Below are positions 35,485 through 44,757 of a DNA stretch of 64,000 bases, piece by piece. Location: assembly GCA_000402775.1 (NCBI GenBank), contig AQSC01000059.1:1-64000 (forward strand). The letters are read 5' to 3'. The translations under genes were made by a program, and so were the position numbers. The stretch comes from Euryarchaeota archaeon SCGC AAA252-I15. GTDB taxonomy: Archaea; Altiarchaeota; Altiarchaeia; IMC4; SCGC-AAA252-I15. A model generated the notes under the pieces. That model saw nothing but the letters and a program-made list of their open reading frames with translations. It had not been told where the DNA came from and searched no databases. Position 1 is the stretch's first letter. Each line of letters starts with the position of its first letter.

Positions 35485-35641
35485 GAGTCTGCGACACAAC
35501 GTTCGCGAGCAACCTTTTTAACAAAAAGGTTCCGAGAAAATGCTTCACGTTTTCTGGACACAAAATTGCATCGCAATTTTGCTGTGATCAAAAATGTGTG
35601 GGGTCCGCTAACGCTCACCCCACCGTGCATGAGGTGGATGA
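35472..35641 (+). repeat. Hairpin-array insertion with duplicated ribC head
   Basis: 35472-35509 repeats the first 38 bases of ribC (35642-35679) with two synonymous differences. Between them lie four consecutive hairpins: AACCTTTTT/AAAAAGGTT (35511-35531, 3-base loop), AGAAAATG/CGTTTTCT (35535-35555), CAAAATTGC/GCAATTTTG (35561-35581, 3-base loop) and GTGGGGT/ACCCCAC (35598-35623). The copied ATG lies inside ribB, 13 bases before its end, so ribB and ribC once overlapped and the insertion restored both. No ORF of its own other than the chimeric head copy. Confidence 0.85.
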
Positions 35642-36570
<929 letters not shown>

Positions 36571-36581
36571 GGTGGAAAAAA

Positions 36582-37001
36582 ATGACTGAGAAAATAAGTT
36601 TAGGTATTGTGGCAAGCGAATTCAACTACGACATAACGTACGCCATGGTAGAGCTTGCGAAAGAGCACGCCGACTTTCTGGGGGCCAGCGTCTCCCAGGT
36701 CGTTAAGGTTCCGGGAGTCTTCGACATGCCGCTTGCAGTCAAGAAGCTATTGGAGAAGAAGGACGTTGACGCGGTCGTAACACTTGGGTGCGTCATCGAA
36801 GGCCAGACAGAACACGACGACGTGGTCATACAGCACGCCAGCCGAAAGATTGCGGACTTGGCCTTGGAATACGACAAGCCCACCGCACTCGGAATCTCAG
36901 GCCCCGGCATGAGCAGGCTCGAAGCTCACAAGAGGGTGGAATACGCAAAACGGGCCGTAGAAGCGGCTGTGAAAACAGTCAAAGTATTAAAGGCGATTTA
37001 A
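36582..37001 (+). CDS. ribH: 6,7-dimethyl-8-ribityllumazine synthase
   Basis: 139 residues from ATG 36582, preceded by GAGGTGG. RibH condenses the RibB product with 5-amino-6-ribitylaminouracil. Signature blocks: [53 protein letters not shown] with the catalytic His, and [18 protein letters not shown]. The length is normal. Downstream the cluster is interrupted by unknown genes before the reductase. Confidence 0.96.
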   Translation: MTEKISLGIVASEFNYDITYAMVELAKEHADFLGASVSQVVKVPGVFDMPLAVKKLLEKKDVDAVVTLGCVIEGQTEHDDVVIQHASRKIADLALEYDKPTALGISGPGMSRLEAHKRVEYAKRAVEAAVKTVKVLKAI

Positions 37002-37205
37002 GGCGGCTAAGCGAGCGGTAGCGAGCGCACACAGTAGACTTTTAGTTTGGTGTGTGTCCTACTTTAGTCGGCCACATGTCGCCTCTTTGCCTCCGGCTAA
37101 CTCCGACCAGTTTAGGCGGTGAAGGTTGTGCTGGTGTTTTTATCCTGTTATCCGGTGATGACTCCATGAATCCTTTTTTTATTTCTTGCTTTCCCATACT
37201 TATTC
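37002..37205. other. GAGCG-rich hairpin spacer after ribH
   Basis: 204 bases. AGCGAGCGGTAGCGAGCG (37010-37027) directly follows the ribH stop and resembles the AGCGAGCGAAG motif at 59000-59010. CACACA (37028-37033) pairs with TGTGTG (37051-37056), and AGTAG with CTACT as an alternative. GGTGTTTTTATCCTG (about 37133-37147) could be a TATA box for the following small gene. Confidence 0.45.
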
Positions 37206-37355
37206 ATGACAGAGCCGTCTTCCGCGCCTGTGCCGGGTGAGTCGGAGCGCGAGTGGACTATCGAAGATGACTTGAGAATCCAGGAGTTGTTGAGGTTGCT
37301 TGAGGATTCCTTAAAGAGGCTTAAGGATTTGAACAAAAAAAATCGGGGTGAATAA
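37206..37355 (+). CDS. Small acidic helical protein
   Basis: 49 residues from ATG 37206 to the stop at 37353-37355. After a Pro/Ser-rich start the chain is a predicted amphipathic helix (LRIQELLRLLEDSLKRLKDL) ending in Lys. I do not recognise it. Its 3' end is repeated, degraded, before the second unknown gene (37975-38050), so it belongs to a duplicated unit. It could be a leader or partner of the downstream protein. Confidence 0.5.
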   Translation: MTEPSSAPVPGESEREWTIEDDLRIQELLRLLEDSLKRLKDLNKKNRGE

Positions 37356-37361
37356 AGGAAA

Positions 37362-37970
37362 ATGCATAAAAAAACAGTGCTAACGGAAACAGCTAAATTG
37401 TTGCGCAAAGGATTGGATAAAAGAACTGGGGAAGTCGGTGGTACTCTCGAAGAGAGAAGTGAAGCGGAATTCAAGCGGATGCTCGACCCAAACACTGATA
37501 CGGGTCGGATGGTGGGTGAATTAGTCAAAGAAATAGTAGATACGGCCTCACGCCTAACACATAGTGACCCCCTCGCCAAGGTAATAAGTGACTTGGGTGG
37601 TGTTCCAGTACAATTGTTTAAATTTATTACCGGGCGACCCGAACTTGACTATCCCAACAGGGAAGGAGCCCGTGATCCCAGATCCGCCATATTTGAAGAT
37701 GGTAGACCCGCCTTCAAACTATCTGGAGGTAAAGTGTCTGATGGACAAAGCTTGCTGCTTCTCGGAGAAATGGGTAATAAAAAAATCGGATTTCACTACA
37801 GGACGCCTGATCCCGCGGCAGAACTTTCAGCAGCGATAAGAGGTCGCTATACCACACTAAACAATGTGGATCCCTTAAACCATAGGGTAAGCCCGCAATC
37901 CGTTTACGAGCATCTATTGAGTGCTGCCGATGCAATGGAAAAAACGCAAAGAAGATTAGCATTCACGTAA
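37362..37970 (+). CDS. Unknown protein, first of a tandem paralogue pair
   Basis: 202 residues, family not recognised, no signal peptide or membrane segment. It shares with the next gene R-x-M-L-D-x-x-T-x-T-G-x-M near residue 45, PLAxxI near 75, GVPVQ (DLGGVPVQLFKF) near 85, a LLLGEMGNKKIGFHY-like strand pair and a C-terminal helix SVYEHLLSAADAMEK. A GGTGAATAAAGGAAAATG start context is present. These are accessory genes set between ribH and the reductase gene. Confidence 0.65.
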   Translation: MHKKTVLTETAKLLRKGLDKRTGEVGGTLEERSEAEFKRMLDPNTDTGRMVGELVKEIVDTASRLTHSDPLAKVISDLGGVPVQLFKFITGRPELDYPNREGARDPRSAIFEDGRPAFKLSGGKVSDGQSLLLLGEMGNKKIGFHYRTPDPAAELSAAIRGRYTTLNNVDPLNHRVSPQSVYEHLLSAADAMEKTQRRLAFT

Positions 37971-38050
37971 AATCTTGAGGTTGCTTGCGGACGCCTTAAA
38001 GGAAACTTAAGGCGTCTAAACAAAAAAAAAGATCAGGGTGAACGGAAAAA

Positions 38051-38665
38051 ATGCCAACAGTAATACAGAAAGATTTGGAGCATTTTAAGGGGCTTCGTGA
38101 TTCCTCGCTTAGGGCTGAGTTGTTGCAGGGCAGGCACGGTGACAGAAACCTAGAGATGAAGGAGTCTGGGACAGGGTTTACCGAACGAAACGGGCAAGAG
38201 TTGGATAGAATGCTCGATGCGACAACTGCCACTGGAGCGATGATGACAGCTTTAGTTGACGAGCTTGTCGGAAGCGGCAGGCAAGGGCCTCTCGCCAGCG
38301 CAATGCAAGGTTTTAATGGCGTTCCAGTGCAGGTGTTAGAGCACCTTGGTAGTACAGACGAAATCTATCAACGATCACCCGCGGTTGATGATGAAGGCGA
38401 GCTCACTTTCATGATGAACTCTGACGGGCGAATAATGAAAAGGACAAGGGGTTTATCAGGATCCAATGTCCAGGATGTGTTGTTTCTAGGCAAAACAAAG
38501 GGTGGAGGACTTGGTTTTTTTGTTGAATATAATAGCAAGGAATTTCCTGGAAGGACTAACATAAGGGCTGCAACAGAGGGAGAGAAAACAAATATTAGTG
38601 CGACAGACGTATACGGCCAGTTTTTACACGCCGCACACGCAATAGAAAAAGCCCCCACAATCTGA
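38051..38665 (+). CDS. Unknown protein, second of a tandem paralogue pair
   Basis: 204 residues, paralogue of the preceding gene. Shared text includes LDRMLDATTATGAMMTALVD, GPLASAMQGFNGVPVQVLEH, VLFLGKTKGGGLGFFVEYNS and DVYGQFLHAAHAIEK. Similarity is clear in the middle and end, while the first 40 residues differ. Function not known; no catalytic motif visible. The sequence just before its start repeats the corresponding sequence before its neighbour, which shows a tandem duplication of gene plus upstream region. Confidence 0.65.
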   Translation: MPTVIQKDLEHFKGLRDSSLRAELLQGRHGDRNLEMKESGTGFTERNGQELDRMLDATTATGAMMTALVDELVGSGRQGPLASAMQGFNGVPVQVLEHLGSTDEIYQRSPAVDDEGELTFMMNSDGRIMKRTRGLSGSNVQDVLFLGKTKGGGLGFFVEYNSKEFPGRTNIRAATEGEKTNISATDVYGQFLHAAHAIEKAPTI

Positions 38666-38703
38666 CCTAAACATGATGGGTTGGGTTCCGAAAAAAAAGG
38701 TTT

Positions 38704-38714
38704 GATTTAAATAC
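38704..38714 (+). promoter_or_regulatory. TATA-type promoter for the riboflavin reductase gene
   Basis: GATTTAAATAC lies about 30 bases before GTG 38745, so the reductase can be transcribed apart from the upstream unknown genes. Confidence 0.5.
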
Positions 38715-38744
38715 GTGTTCAAAATACTATTCGGTGGTTTTAGG

Positions 38745-39377
38745 GTGCAACCGCATGTAATACTCAATTCTGCGATGAGCCTGGACGGGCAGATCGGAAA
38801 AAAGGGCCAGCAGATAGTATTCTCTAACAGGATCGACAACTACCGGGTGCAGGAGCTTCGCGGAAGCGTTGACGCCGTCATGGTGGACGTCGAGACCATC
38901 ATAAAAGACAACCCTGACTTGCATGCTCCAAGCGCTGCCGAGAAAGCACCCGTCAAAGTCGTCGTCGACAAAAACTGTGAAATCCCCCTGGACTCGAAAG
39001 TACTTGAAGGCGAAGACGAAGTGATAATCGTAGTCGCCGCAACAGCAACAAAAAGCCGCACCGAAAAACTAACCAAGCTTCGCGAACGAATCGAAGTCTT
39101 AACTTCAGGGAAAAACGCAGTAAACCTTGAAAACCTGCTTTGGACGCTCTATGAGCGGAGGATCAGGAAAATACTGCTTGAAGGCGGCCGGGCCCTAAAC
39201 CGCAGGATGCTCGACGAAGGCTTGGTAGACGAAATTTATTTGACTGTCGCGCCCATGCTCATCGGCGAAGGCTTGAACTTTTATGAGAGCAAGGAAAAGC
39301 AGAAGATAGAGCTTAATCTCGAGGGGATTTTACAGTACGGCGACCAGGTTGTCTTGCACTATCACGTCAAGAAGTAG
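38745..39377 (+). CDS. 2,5-diamino-6-ribosylamino-pyrimidinone 5'-phosphate reductase
   Basis: 210 residues from GTG 38745, chosen because PHVILNSAMSLDGQIGKKGQ is the family N-terminus and the TATA box fits; a GTG at 38715 is possible. This is the archaeal RibD-reductase homologue (dihydrofolate reductase fold) that reduces the ribosyl side chain with NADPH. Further motifs: LRGSVDAVMVDVETIIKDNP, ILLEGGRALNRRMLDEGLVD and YLTVAPMLIGEG. It completes the four riboflavin enzymes seen here. Confidence 0.92.
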   Translation: MQPHVILNSAMSLDGQIGKKGQQIVFSNRIDNYRVQELRGSVDAVMVDVETIIKDNPDLHAPSAAEKAPVKVVVDKNCEIPLDSKVLEGEDEVIIVVAATATKSRTEKLTKLRERIEVLTSGKNAVNLENLLWTLYERRIRKILLEGGRALNRRMLDEGLVDEIYLTVAPMLIGEGLNFYESKEKQKIELNLEGILQYGDQVVLHYHVKK

Positions 39378-39386
39378 CGGTTTTTC

Positions 39387-40568
39387 ATGGAGCGTATTCT
39401 AGTCTGCGGTTTGAATTGCCGTCCAGTCGCGCTTTCCGCGAAAGCATTGGGTTTTGAAGTTCACGTTGTCGATTTCTTCGGGGATGTAGACTTAAAGCGT
39501 AATGTCGACAAGCTTTATTCCCTTGGAGGGGAATATGACTCGCAAAAGCTTTGTGATCTGGCAGTCTCGGTTACGGAAAAAGGCTCTTTCGACGGTGTTT
39601 TTCTGACTTCAGAGCTAGGTTGTAATGCAAGTTATGTTAAAGCATTCGAGCCTTGCGGGTCAATTTTGGGAAATGACTCGAAAACCGTTGCTGCTGTGAG
39701 AGACTGGAAGGCTTTTTTCGAAAAGCTTTCGGAGCTTGACATACCCCACCCGAAAACACGGGTAGTGTCGAGTGAGGGCGAGGTTGCTGGGGTGGTGGGT
39801 GAGATTGGTTTTCCCCTCGTGGTCAAGCCAACTCACGGTTCGGCAGGTTTTGGGGTGATATTGGCTGAAACTGAAAGTGAAGTCTATGATTCACTAAAAC
39901 ATTATGGAGTGATACTCGTCCAAGAATACATTCAAGGGGTTGATGCGAGCGTTAGCGCGTTGGGATCTGGCGGGGCAGTTAAGTCCTTGTCTTTTAACAG
40001 GCAGTTTCTAGGCCTTGAGTTTCTGGGTTGCACTCTTCCCTTCCAATACTGCGGGAACATGGTACCCGTAAAACATGGGCTTGCATCTGAATGCAAGCGA
40101 ATAACTGAACTGATTGGATCCCAATTCAATCTGAAAGGATCCTTTGGAATAGACTTTGTAATCGCCGACAAACCCTACGTCATCGAAGTAAACCCCCGGT
40201 TTCAAGACACATTAGAGTGCGTTGAAAGAGCATATGGGGTAAACCTGGTTGAACAGCACCTTAATTCGCTTGAAGGAAGACTCCCAAACAATATGGAAGC
40301 CTCAAAAGTCTGTGCAAAAGGAATCCTCTATGCTGTTTCCGACCTCACGGTTTCAGGGGATCTCACAAAAATTTCCGATGTCGCAGACATCTACAAGCCG
40401 GGGACGAAAGTAAGCAACGGCGAGCCGGTCTGCAGCGCCTTCAGCACGGGATCTTGTGAAGACGAAGCGCTTAATAATCTTAAAATCAAAGTAGGAGAAA
40501 TCCAAAAGAATCTTTTGAAGGTGAATCAATGTTGGCAATCATCGCAGGATACTTCATCCTCCTGCTAG
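39387..40568 (+). CDS. ATP-grasp carboligase-like protein
   Basis: 393 residues. The ATP-grasp fold is shown by FPLVVKPTHGSAGFGVILAE (ATP-binding Lys and Gly-rich loop), VQEYIQGVDASVSALG, and KGSFGIDFVIADKPYVIEVNPRFQDT with metal ligands Glu and Asn. The N-terminal MERILVCGLNCRPVALSAKA is a Rossmann-like pre-ATP-grasp domain. It resembles the archaeal carboligases related to biotin carboxylase (COG2232 type). It ligates a carboxylate to an amine or thiol, but the substrates are unknown. It overlaps the symporter gene by 40 bases. Confidence 0.82.
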   Translation: MERILVCGLNCRPVALSAKALGFEVHVVDFFGDVDLKRNVDKLYSLGGEYDSQKLCDLAVSVTEKGSFDGVFLTSELGCNASYVKAFEPCGSILGNDSKTVAAVRDWKAFFEKLSELDIPHPKTRVVSSEGEVAGVVGEIGFPLVVKPTHGSAGFGVILAETESEVYDSLKHYGVILVQEYIQGVDASVSALGSGGAVKSLSFNRQFLGLEFLGCTLPFQYCGNMVPVKHGLASECKRITELIGSQFNLKGSFGIDFVIADKPYVIEVNPRFQDTLECVERAYGVNLVEQHLNSLEGRLPNNMEASKVCAKGILYAVSDLTVSGDLTKISDVADIYKPGTKVSNGEPVCSAFSTGSCEDEALNNLKIKVGEIQKNLLKVNQCWQSSQDTSSSC

Positions 40569-41866
40569 TTATGGGATTTTACACTAGGAAAACCAAGACC
40601 CTGAGCGAGTTCATGCTCGCGGGAAAAAATTTATCCTTCTGGGTTCTCGTAGCCTCGATTGCAACCACATTCTACGGTGCGACAGCAATCCTTGGCGGGG
40701 CAGAACTCTCATTCTACTTTGGTTTGGGTGCCCTCTGGTTTATGATTCCATTCTACCTTGGAAACATCTTAGTGTTTTATTTCATTGGAAGAATTGAAAA
40801 ATCCCAAGCTGAGACGCTTCCCGACTTTCTAGGGCAATTCTACGGAAGCAAGACAGTGGTCGCATCCGCACTATTACTCTCGTTTCTATGTCTCGTCCCC
40901 GGTTCAATCATCGCTGCCGGAAAAATAATGCACTTCATCCAGCCAGTATCACCGGAATTTTGGATGACTGCAGTCACGGCAGTTATTACAGTCTACACTC
41001 TCTTGGGAGGGATGAGGGCTGTATCCTACTCAGACGTACTACAGTTTGTGATAATGATCGCAGGGCTGCTCATACTACTCCCCTTTGCACTGCAATATTC
41101 TCCCGACTTCATAAACCAAATTCCTGCTGAGAGTAAAAACCCTTTTTCATATTCTTCAATGTTTCCCCAAAACGCCTTAAGATGGGCGATACTTCTTCTC
41201 TTTCTGCCCATAACTTCAGCCCCCCTCTATCAAAGGTTTTTCGCAACGCAGCCGAAAGTAAACCGGAAGAAAGCAATAGTCTACACAATACTCTTCTACA
41301 TGATAGTTGACGTAATAGTATTGACTTCAGGACTCATCGCCCAAGCGAACGCCGAAACCTTAGGGATTTCCGAAGAAAACGCGGACATAGCCTTCATAAT
41401 ACTCGGGCTTACAATACTACCCGCCCCCATAAAAATATTATTCTCACTGGGGATGCTTGCCGCAATAATGAGCACCGCCGACTCATGGCTTCACGCCGGA
41501 GGATCATCGCTCGCCCACGATGTGCTAAGAAAATTAAGCAAGACTTCCGAAGAAAAGCTCGTAGTTGCTTCCAGGATACTCATCCTGGCTCTAGGACTTG
41601 TCAGTCTAGCACTCGCCTTATACTTCAACGACTTCTTAACAGCCTTAACCTTCCTTCTCACAGTCTGGATTTCGGGAATACTCGTTCCCACGCTCGCAAT
41701 ACTTTCGAATAAAAAAATAACCGAAAAAAGCGCATTTTACGCAATAATTGCCGGTGGATTATCCTCAATAATCTGGGGGCTTATAAATCCACTTCCAATA
41801 GACCCCCTGTTTGTCGGACTAGCATTCTCATTTTCCGAAGCCCTTCTTTTTAACCGGCAACCCTAA
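40529..41866 (+). CDS. Sodium:solute symporter family protein
   Basis: 445 residues, almost entirely membrane helices (about 12-13), without a signal peptide. Features of the SSS family include FMLAGKNLSFWVLVASIATTFYG near the N-terminus, LGGMRAVSYSDVLQFVIMI in the middle and MLAAIMSTADSWLHAGGSSL (the conserved Ser/Thr-Ala-Asp sodium-site helix). It imports an unknown solute with Na+. The start overlaps the ATP-grasp gene, so the solute may be related to that enzyme's substrate. Confidence 0.9.
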   Translation: MLAIIAGYFILLLVMGFYTRKTKTLSEFMLAGKNLSFWVLVASIATTFYGATAILGGAELSFYFGLGALWFMIPFYLGNILVFYFIGRIEKSQAETLPDFLGQFYGSKTVVASALLLSFLCLVPGSIIAAGKIMHFIQPVSPEFWMTAVTAVITVYTLLGGMRAVSYSDVLQFVIMIAGLLILLPFALQYSPDFINQIPAESKNPFSYSSMFPQNALRWAILLLFLPITSAPLYQRFFATQPKVNRKKAIVYTILFYMIVDVIVLTSGLIAQANAETLGISEENADIAFIILGLTILPAPIKILFSLGMLAAIMSTADSWLHAGGSSLAHDVLRKLSKTSEEKLVVASRILILALGLVSLALALYFNDFLTALTFLLTVWISGILVPTLAILSNKKITEKSAFYAIIAGGLSSIIWGLINPLPIDPLFVGLAFSFSEALLFNRQP

Positions 41867-41882
41867 AAGAATAACGAAGAAA

Positions 41883-43313
41883 ATGGGCGATAAACTCAAA
41901 CTTCCCGGCAATCCCAAAGACGTCGTCATGCGGTTCGCACCGAACCCGAACGGCCCCTTAACATTAGGCCACGCGCGAGGAGTAGTCGTAAACAGTGAGA
42001 TGGTTGCAAAATACGGGGGAAAATTAATCTTGCGCTTTGACGATACTGACCCCCGGATTAAAAAACCGCTTCTTACCGCATACGATTGGATTGAGAAGGA
42101 TATGGAATGGCTTGGTGCTAAACCAGATGAAATCGTCATCGCCTCCGACCGGATTCCAGTCTACTACGAGCATGCTGAAAAGCTTATCGGATTGGGGAAG
42201 GCTTACGTATGTGAGTGTGAGCGGGAGGAATTCAAGAGCCGGAAAGCCCAAGGCCAGGTCTGCGCGTGCAGGGAGTCGGAGGAATCCCTGGATGGCTGGA
42301 AGCAGATGATTGAAGGCAAGTTCGAGGAAGGTGAAACAGTTCTTAGGATAAAGACTGACATGCATCATCCAAATCCCGCATTGCGTGACTGGGTCGCATT
42401 TCGCATAATAAAGGAGGATCATCCGCGAGTGGGGGGGAAATACGTCGTGTGGCCGATGCTTGATTTCGAGTCCGCGATAGAAGACCACTTGCTCGGAATA
42501 ACCCACATAATACGCGGCAAGGATCTTTCGGACTCTGAGAAAAAACAGGGGTTTGTATACGGCTACTTAGGCTGGGATTACCCTTCCGTCATCCACTGGG
42601 GAAGGCTTGCGATACACGAGTACGGTAAATTCTCCACATCAGAAATGTCAAAGGCAATAGCGGAAGGAAGATACTCCGGTTGGGATGATCCAAGCCTTCC
42701 AACCTTAAGGTCCCTCAAGCGCCGGGGAATACAAGCTGCGGCCATCCGGACCCTAATGACGGATCTGGGCTTAAGCCTCTCAGATATTACAGTAAGCCTT
42801 GAAAACCTTTACGCTGAAAACAGAAAGCTTATTGACGGAACATCAAACAGGTACTTTTACGTGGAAGACCCGGTGAAAGTCACAGTAAAAAACTCACCGT
42901 GCAAGACCTTCAGGATGCCGCTTCACCCCGTACACAGGGGCAGAGGAGTCCGGGAATACGCGTTAAGCAATAAGAATGGGGAGGCGGAAGTATTCATTTC
43001 AAATGATGACGCGTGCAAGCTGGAAAAAGGTGACGTACTCCGGCTTATAGGATACTGTGCTGTCGAAGTTGAATCAGTCGAAGGAAATCCAGTATGCAAG
43101 ACTTCAAACGAAAAAACGAAGGGTAAAATCCAGTGGATACAAGATGGAGTCAACTGTAAAATTGCAAAACCAGAGGGAACCACACATGGATTATGCGAGA
43201 AAAAATGCACGGAACTTAAAGTCGGTGACGTAATCCAGTTCGAAAGATACGGATTTGTCAAGCTAGACGAAAAAAAAGAGGGTGAACTAGTCTTCTACTA
43301 CGCCCACAGATAA
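41883..43313 (+). CDS. gltX: Glutamyl-tRNA synthetase, archaeal type
   Basis: 476 residues. A class I synthetase with the HIGH-equivalent in RFAPNPNGPLTLGHARG and a KMSKS-equivalent in GKFSTSEMSKAIAEG. The C-terminal half holds the archaeal/eukaryotic beta-barrel anticodon-binding domains (FRMPLHPVHRGRGVREYAL, GDVIQFERYGFVKLD). It is shorter than typical archaeal GluRS (about 550-570) because the N-terminal ~90-residue domain is absent. In archaea it may charge tRNA-Gln with Glu as well. Confidence 0.95.
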   Translation: MGDKLKLPGNPKDVVMRFAPNPNGPLTLGHARGVVVNSEMVAKYGGKLILRFDDTDPRIKKPLLTAYDWIEKDMEWLGAKPDEIVIASDRIPVYYEHAEKLIGLGKAYVCECEREEFKSRKAQGQVCACRESEESLDGWKQMIEGKFEEGETVLRIKTDMHHPNPALRDWVAFRIIKEDHPRVGGKYVVWPMLDFESAIEDHLLGITHIIRGKDLSDSEKKQGFVYGYLGWDYPSVIHWGRLAIHEYGKFSTSEMSKAIAEGRYSGWDDPSLPTLRSLKRRGIQAAAIRTLMTDLGLSLSDITVSLENLYAENRKLIDGTSNRYFYVEDPVKVTVKNSPCKTFRMPLHPVHRGRGVREYALSNKNGEAEVFISNDDACKLEKGDVLRLIGYCAVEVESVEGNPVCKTSNEKTKGKIQWIQDGVNCKIAKPEGTTHGLCEKKCTELKVGDVIQFERYGFVKLDEKKEGELVFYYAHR

Positions 43314-43317
43314 AAAA

Positions 43318-43340
43318 AAATTTTTATTTTTAAAGCACAA
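43318..43340 (+). promoter_or_regulatory. Promoter region of the ribosomal operon
   Basis: TTTTTATTTTTAAAGCAC lies about 60-80 bases before the L7Ae start and is the only TATA-like element before the six-gene cluster to 45.5 kb. The leader ends in GAGGTGAT, a strong ribosome-binding site. Confidence 0.5.
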
Positions 43341-43398
43341 CTACCATATTCTTGACCTGAATTTTAGATGATCCGATGAATTAAATGAGGTGATAATT

Positions 43399-43758
43399 AT
43401 GAATTACGTAAAGTTTGAAGCTCCAAAGGAATTAGTAGATAATTCCTTGGAAGCTCTGGAGATTGCAAGAGACTCCGGGAAAACCAGGAAAGGAACCAAT
43501 GAAGTTACGAAAGCCTGCGAGAGAGGCACAGCCAAACTCGTATTAATCGGCTCCGACGTAGACCCACCAGAAATAGTCATGCACCTTCCAATGCTGTGCG
43601 AGGAAAAAGAGATCCCCTACATCTACGTGGCAAAAGCGGAGATAGGGGAGTCAATCGGAATACACGTTCCCACAGCCTCAGCATGCATTATCGAGGAAGG
43701 AAAAGCTAAAGACCTTATCGAAGAAGTTAAGAAAAAACTCTCCGAAATCAAGAAGTAA
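43399..43758 (+). CDS. rpl7ae: Ribosomal protein L7Ae
   Basis: 119 residues from ATG 43399 after GAGGTGAT. L7Ae binds kink-turns in rRNA, C/D and H/ACA guide RNAs and RNase P RNA. Signature: [40 protein letters not shown], and the C-terminal [20 protein letters not shown]. It supplies the third core protein of C/D RNPs along with Nop5 and fibrillarin, both in this window. Confidence 0.97.
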   Translation: MNYVKFEAPKELVDNSLEALEIARDSGKTRKGTNEVTKACERGTAKLVLIGSDVDPPEIVMHLPMLCEEKEIPYIYVAKAEIGESIGIHVPTASACIIEEGKAKDLIEEVKKKLSEIKK

Positions 43759-43760
43759 AG

Positions 43761-43955
43761 ATGGTTAACGCTGAAGTAGTGAAAATTATCGGTCGAACCG
43801 GAATATACGGGGAAGTCATACAAGTCATGTGCAAGATAAAAGAAGGCGAAACAGAAGGACGAGTAATCCGCCGAAACGTCCGAACACCCGTAAGACAAGG
43901 AGACATACTAGACCTTCGAGAATCTGAGAGAGAGGCAAAACCAATCAACAGGTAA
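43761..43955 (+). CDS. rps28e: Ribosomal protein S28e
   Basis: 64 residues, full length. An OB-fold small-subunit protein of archaea and eukaryotes near the mRNA exit. Typical: [39 protein letters not shown] and the C-terminal [13 protein letters not shown]. It starts two bases after the L7Ae stop, in the conserved order L7Ae-S28e-L24e-Ndk. Confidence 0.97.
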   Translation: MVNAEVVKIIGRTGIYGEVIQVMCKIKEGETEGRVIRRNVRTPVRQGDILDLRESEREAKPINR

Positions 43956-43959
43956 AAAA

Positions 43960-44310
43960 ATGGATTGCACATTCTGCAGTAAAAAAATCGAGAAGGGAAC
44001 AGGCCTAATACACATAAACCGGGCGGGAAAAGCCCTAAACTTCTGCTCCTCAAAATGCAGGAGAAACCAGCTAGACCTAAAAAGAAAACCCCGGAAAGTC
44101 AAGTGGACTAAAACCTACCGGGAAGAAAAAGAAATCAGGGTGCGCGCTCAAACTCCAGTTAAAGAGACTCAAACACCAGTTAAAGAGACTCAGACTACAG
44201 TGAAAGAGAAAAAAGAGGAGACTCCAAAACCAATAAAAACCGAGAAAAAGAAGAACAAGCCAACTCCAGTGAAAAAGGCTTCCGAAAAGAAACCGAAACC
44301 TAAAAAATGA
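43960..44310 (+). CDS. rpl24e: Ribosomal protein L24e with long basic tail
   Basis: 116 residues. The zinc-binding TRASH-like core (about 1-50) has MDCTFCSKKIEKGTGLIHIN and ALNFCSSKCRRNQLDLKRKP, giving the four Cys ligands. After KWTKTYREEKE comes a ~55-residue Lys/Thr/Pro-rich tail with the direct repeat TPVKETQTPVKETQTTVKE. Archaeal L24e is usually 55-65 residues, so the tail is unusual and probably disordered. Its stop overlaps ndk by four bases. Confidence 0.93.
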   Translation: MDCTFCSKKIEKGTGLIHINRAGKALNFCSSKCRRNQLDLKRKPRKVKWTKTYREEKEIRVRAQTPVKETQTPVKETQTTVKEKKEETPKPIKTEKKKNKPTPVKKASEKKPKPKK

Positions 44311-44753
44311 ACACCTTGATAATCATTAAACCCTGGGCAGTTCAAAGAGGATTGGTTGGTGAAATACTCGCAAGATTCGAAAGACACGGGATTAGGATTG
44401 CCGCAGTAAAAGCAGTACTCTTGTCAAAAGATAAAGCTGAAAAACTATACGCAGTACACGAAGGCAAACCCTTCTTCAAAGATGTGGTCGGACACATGAC
44501 ATCAACCCCCATCGTGGCCGCCGTCCTTGAAACCGACATGCTTGATGATGAAGCCGCGGTCGCATTAGTCAGGAAAATCGTGGGCGTGACAGACCCCACG
44601 AAAGCCGAGATGGGCACCATCCGAGGAGACTTTGGAATGAGAAAAGACCGCAATATAATCCATGCGTCCGACTCGCCCGAATCCGCTGAATACGAAATAC
44701 CACTATTCTTCACTAAAAATGATATAGTATCCTATGTAAAACAGGTGATTTAA
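44307..44753 (+). CDS. ndk: Nucleoside diphosphate kinase
   Basis: 148 residues. Transfers the gamma phosphate between nucleoside triphosphates and diphosphates through a phospho-His. Signature: TLIIIKPWAVQRGLVGEILA, IRGDFGMRKDRNIIHASDSP with the active-site His, and ESAEYEIPLFF. GKPFFKDVVGHMTSTPIVAAVLE is also typical. It lies in the ribosomal operon, as in many archaea. Confidence 0.96.
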   Translation: MNTLIIIKPWAVQRGLVGEILARFERHGIRIAAVKAVLLSKDKAEKLYAVHEGKPFFKDVVGHMTSTPIVAAVLETDMLDDEAAVALVRKIVGVTDPTKAEMGTIRGDFGMRKDRNIIHASDSPESAEYEIPLFFTKNDIVSYVKQVI

Positions 44754-44757
44754 CAAT

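Larger units (their letters stand above)
37290..38665 (+). repeat. Tandem duplication unit
   Basis: The stretch about 37290-37362 (TTGAGGTTGCTTG, then CCTTAAAG, CTTAAGG, AACAAAAAAAA, GGGTGAA) recurs at about 37975-38052 in the same order, ahead of the second paralogue. So the duplicated unit is the 3' part of the small gene plus the large gene. The second small-gene tail is no longer attached to a full small gene. Confidence 0.75.

Noticed and set aside
36788..37021. Arg-rich frame overlapping ribH
   Set aside because: It overlaps a conserved gene entirely and has the composition of an out-of-frame translation.
37002..37120. Possible ribH tail copy (TTTAGGCGG) after the GAGCG spacer
   Set aside because: The match to the ribH end is about ten bases with gaps, not convincing.
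42024..42506. 160-codon antisense frame in gltX
   Set aside because: It is fully inside a conserved synthetase with no start signal or recognisable motif.
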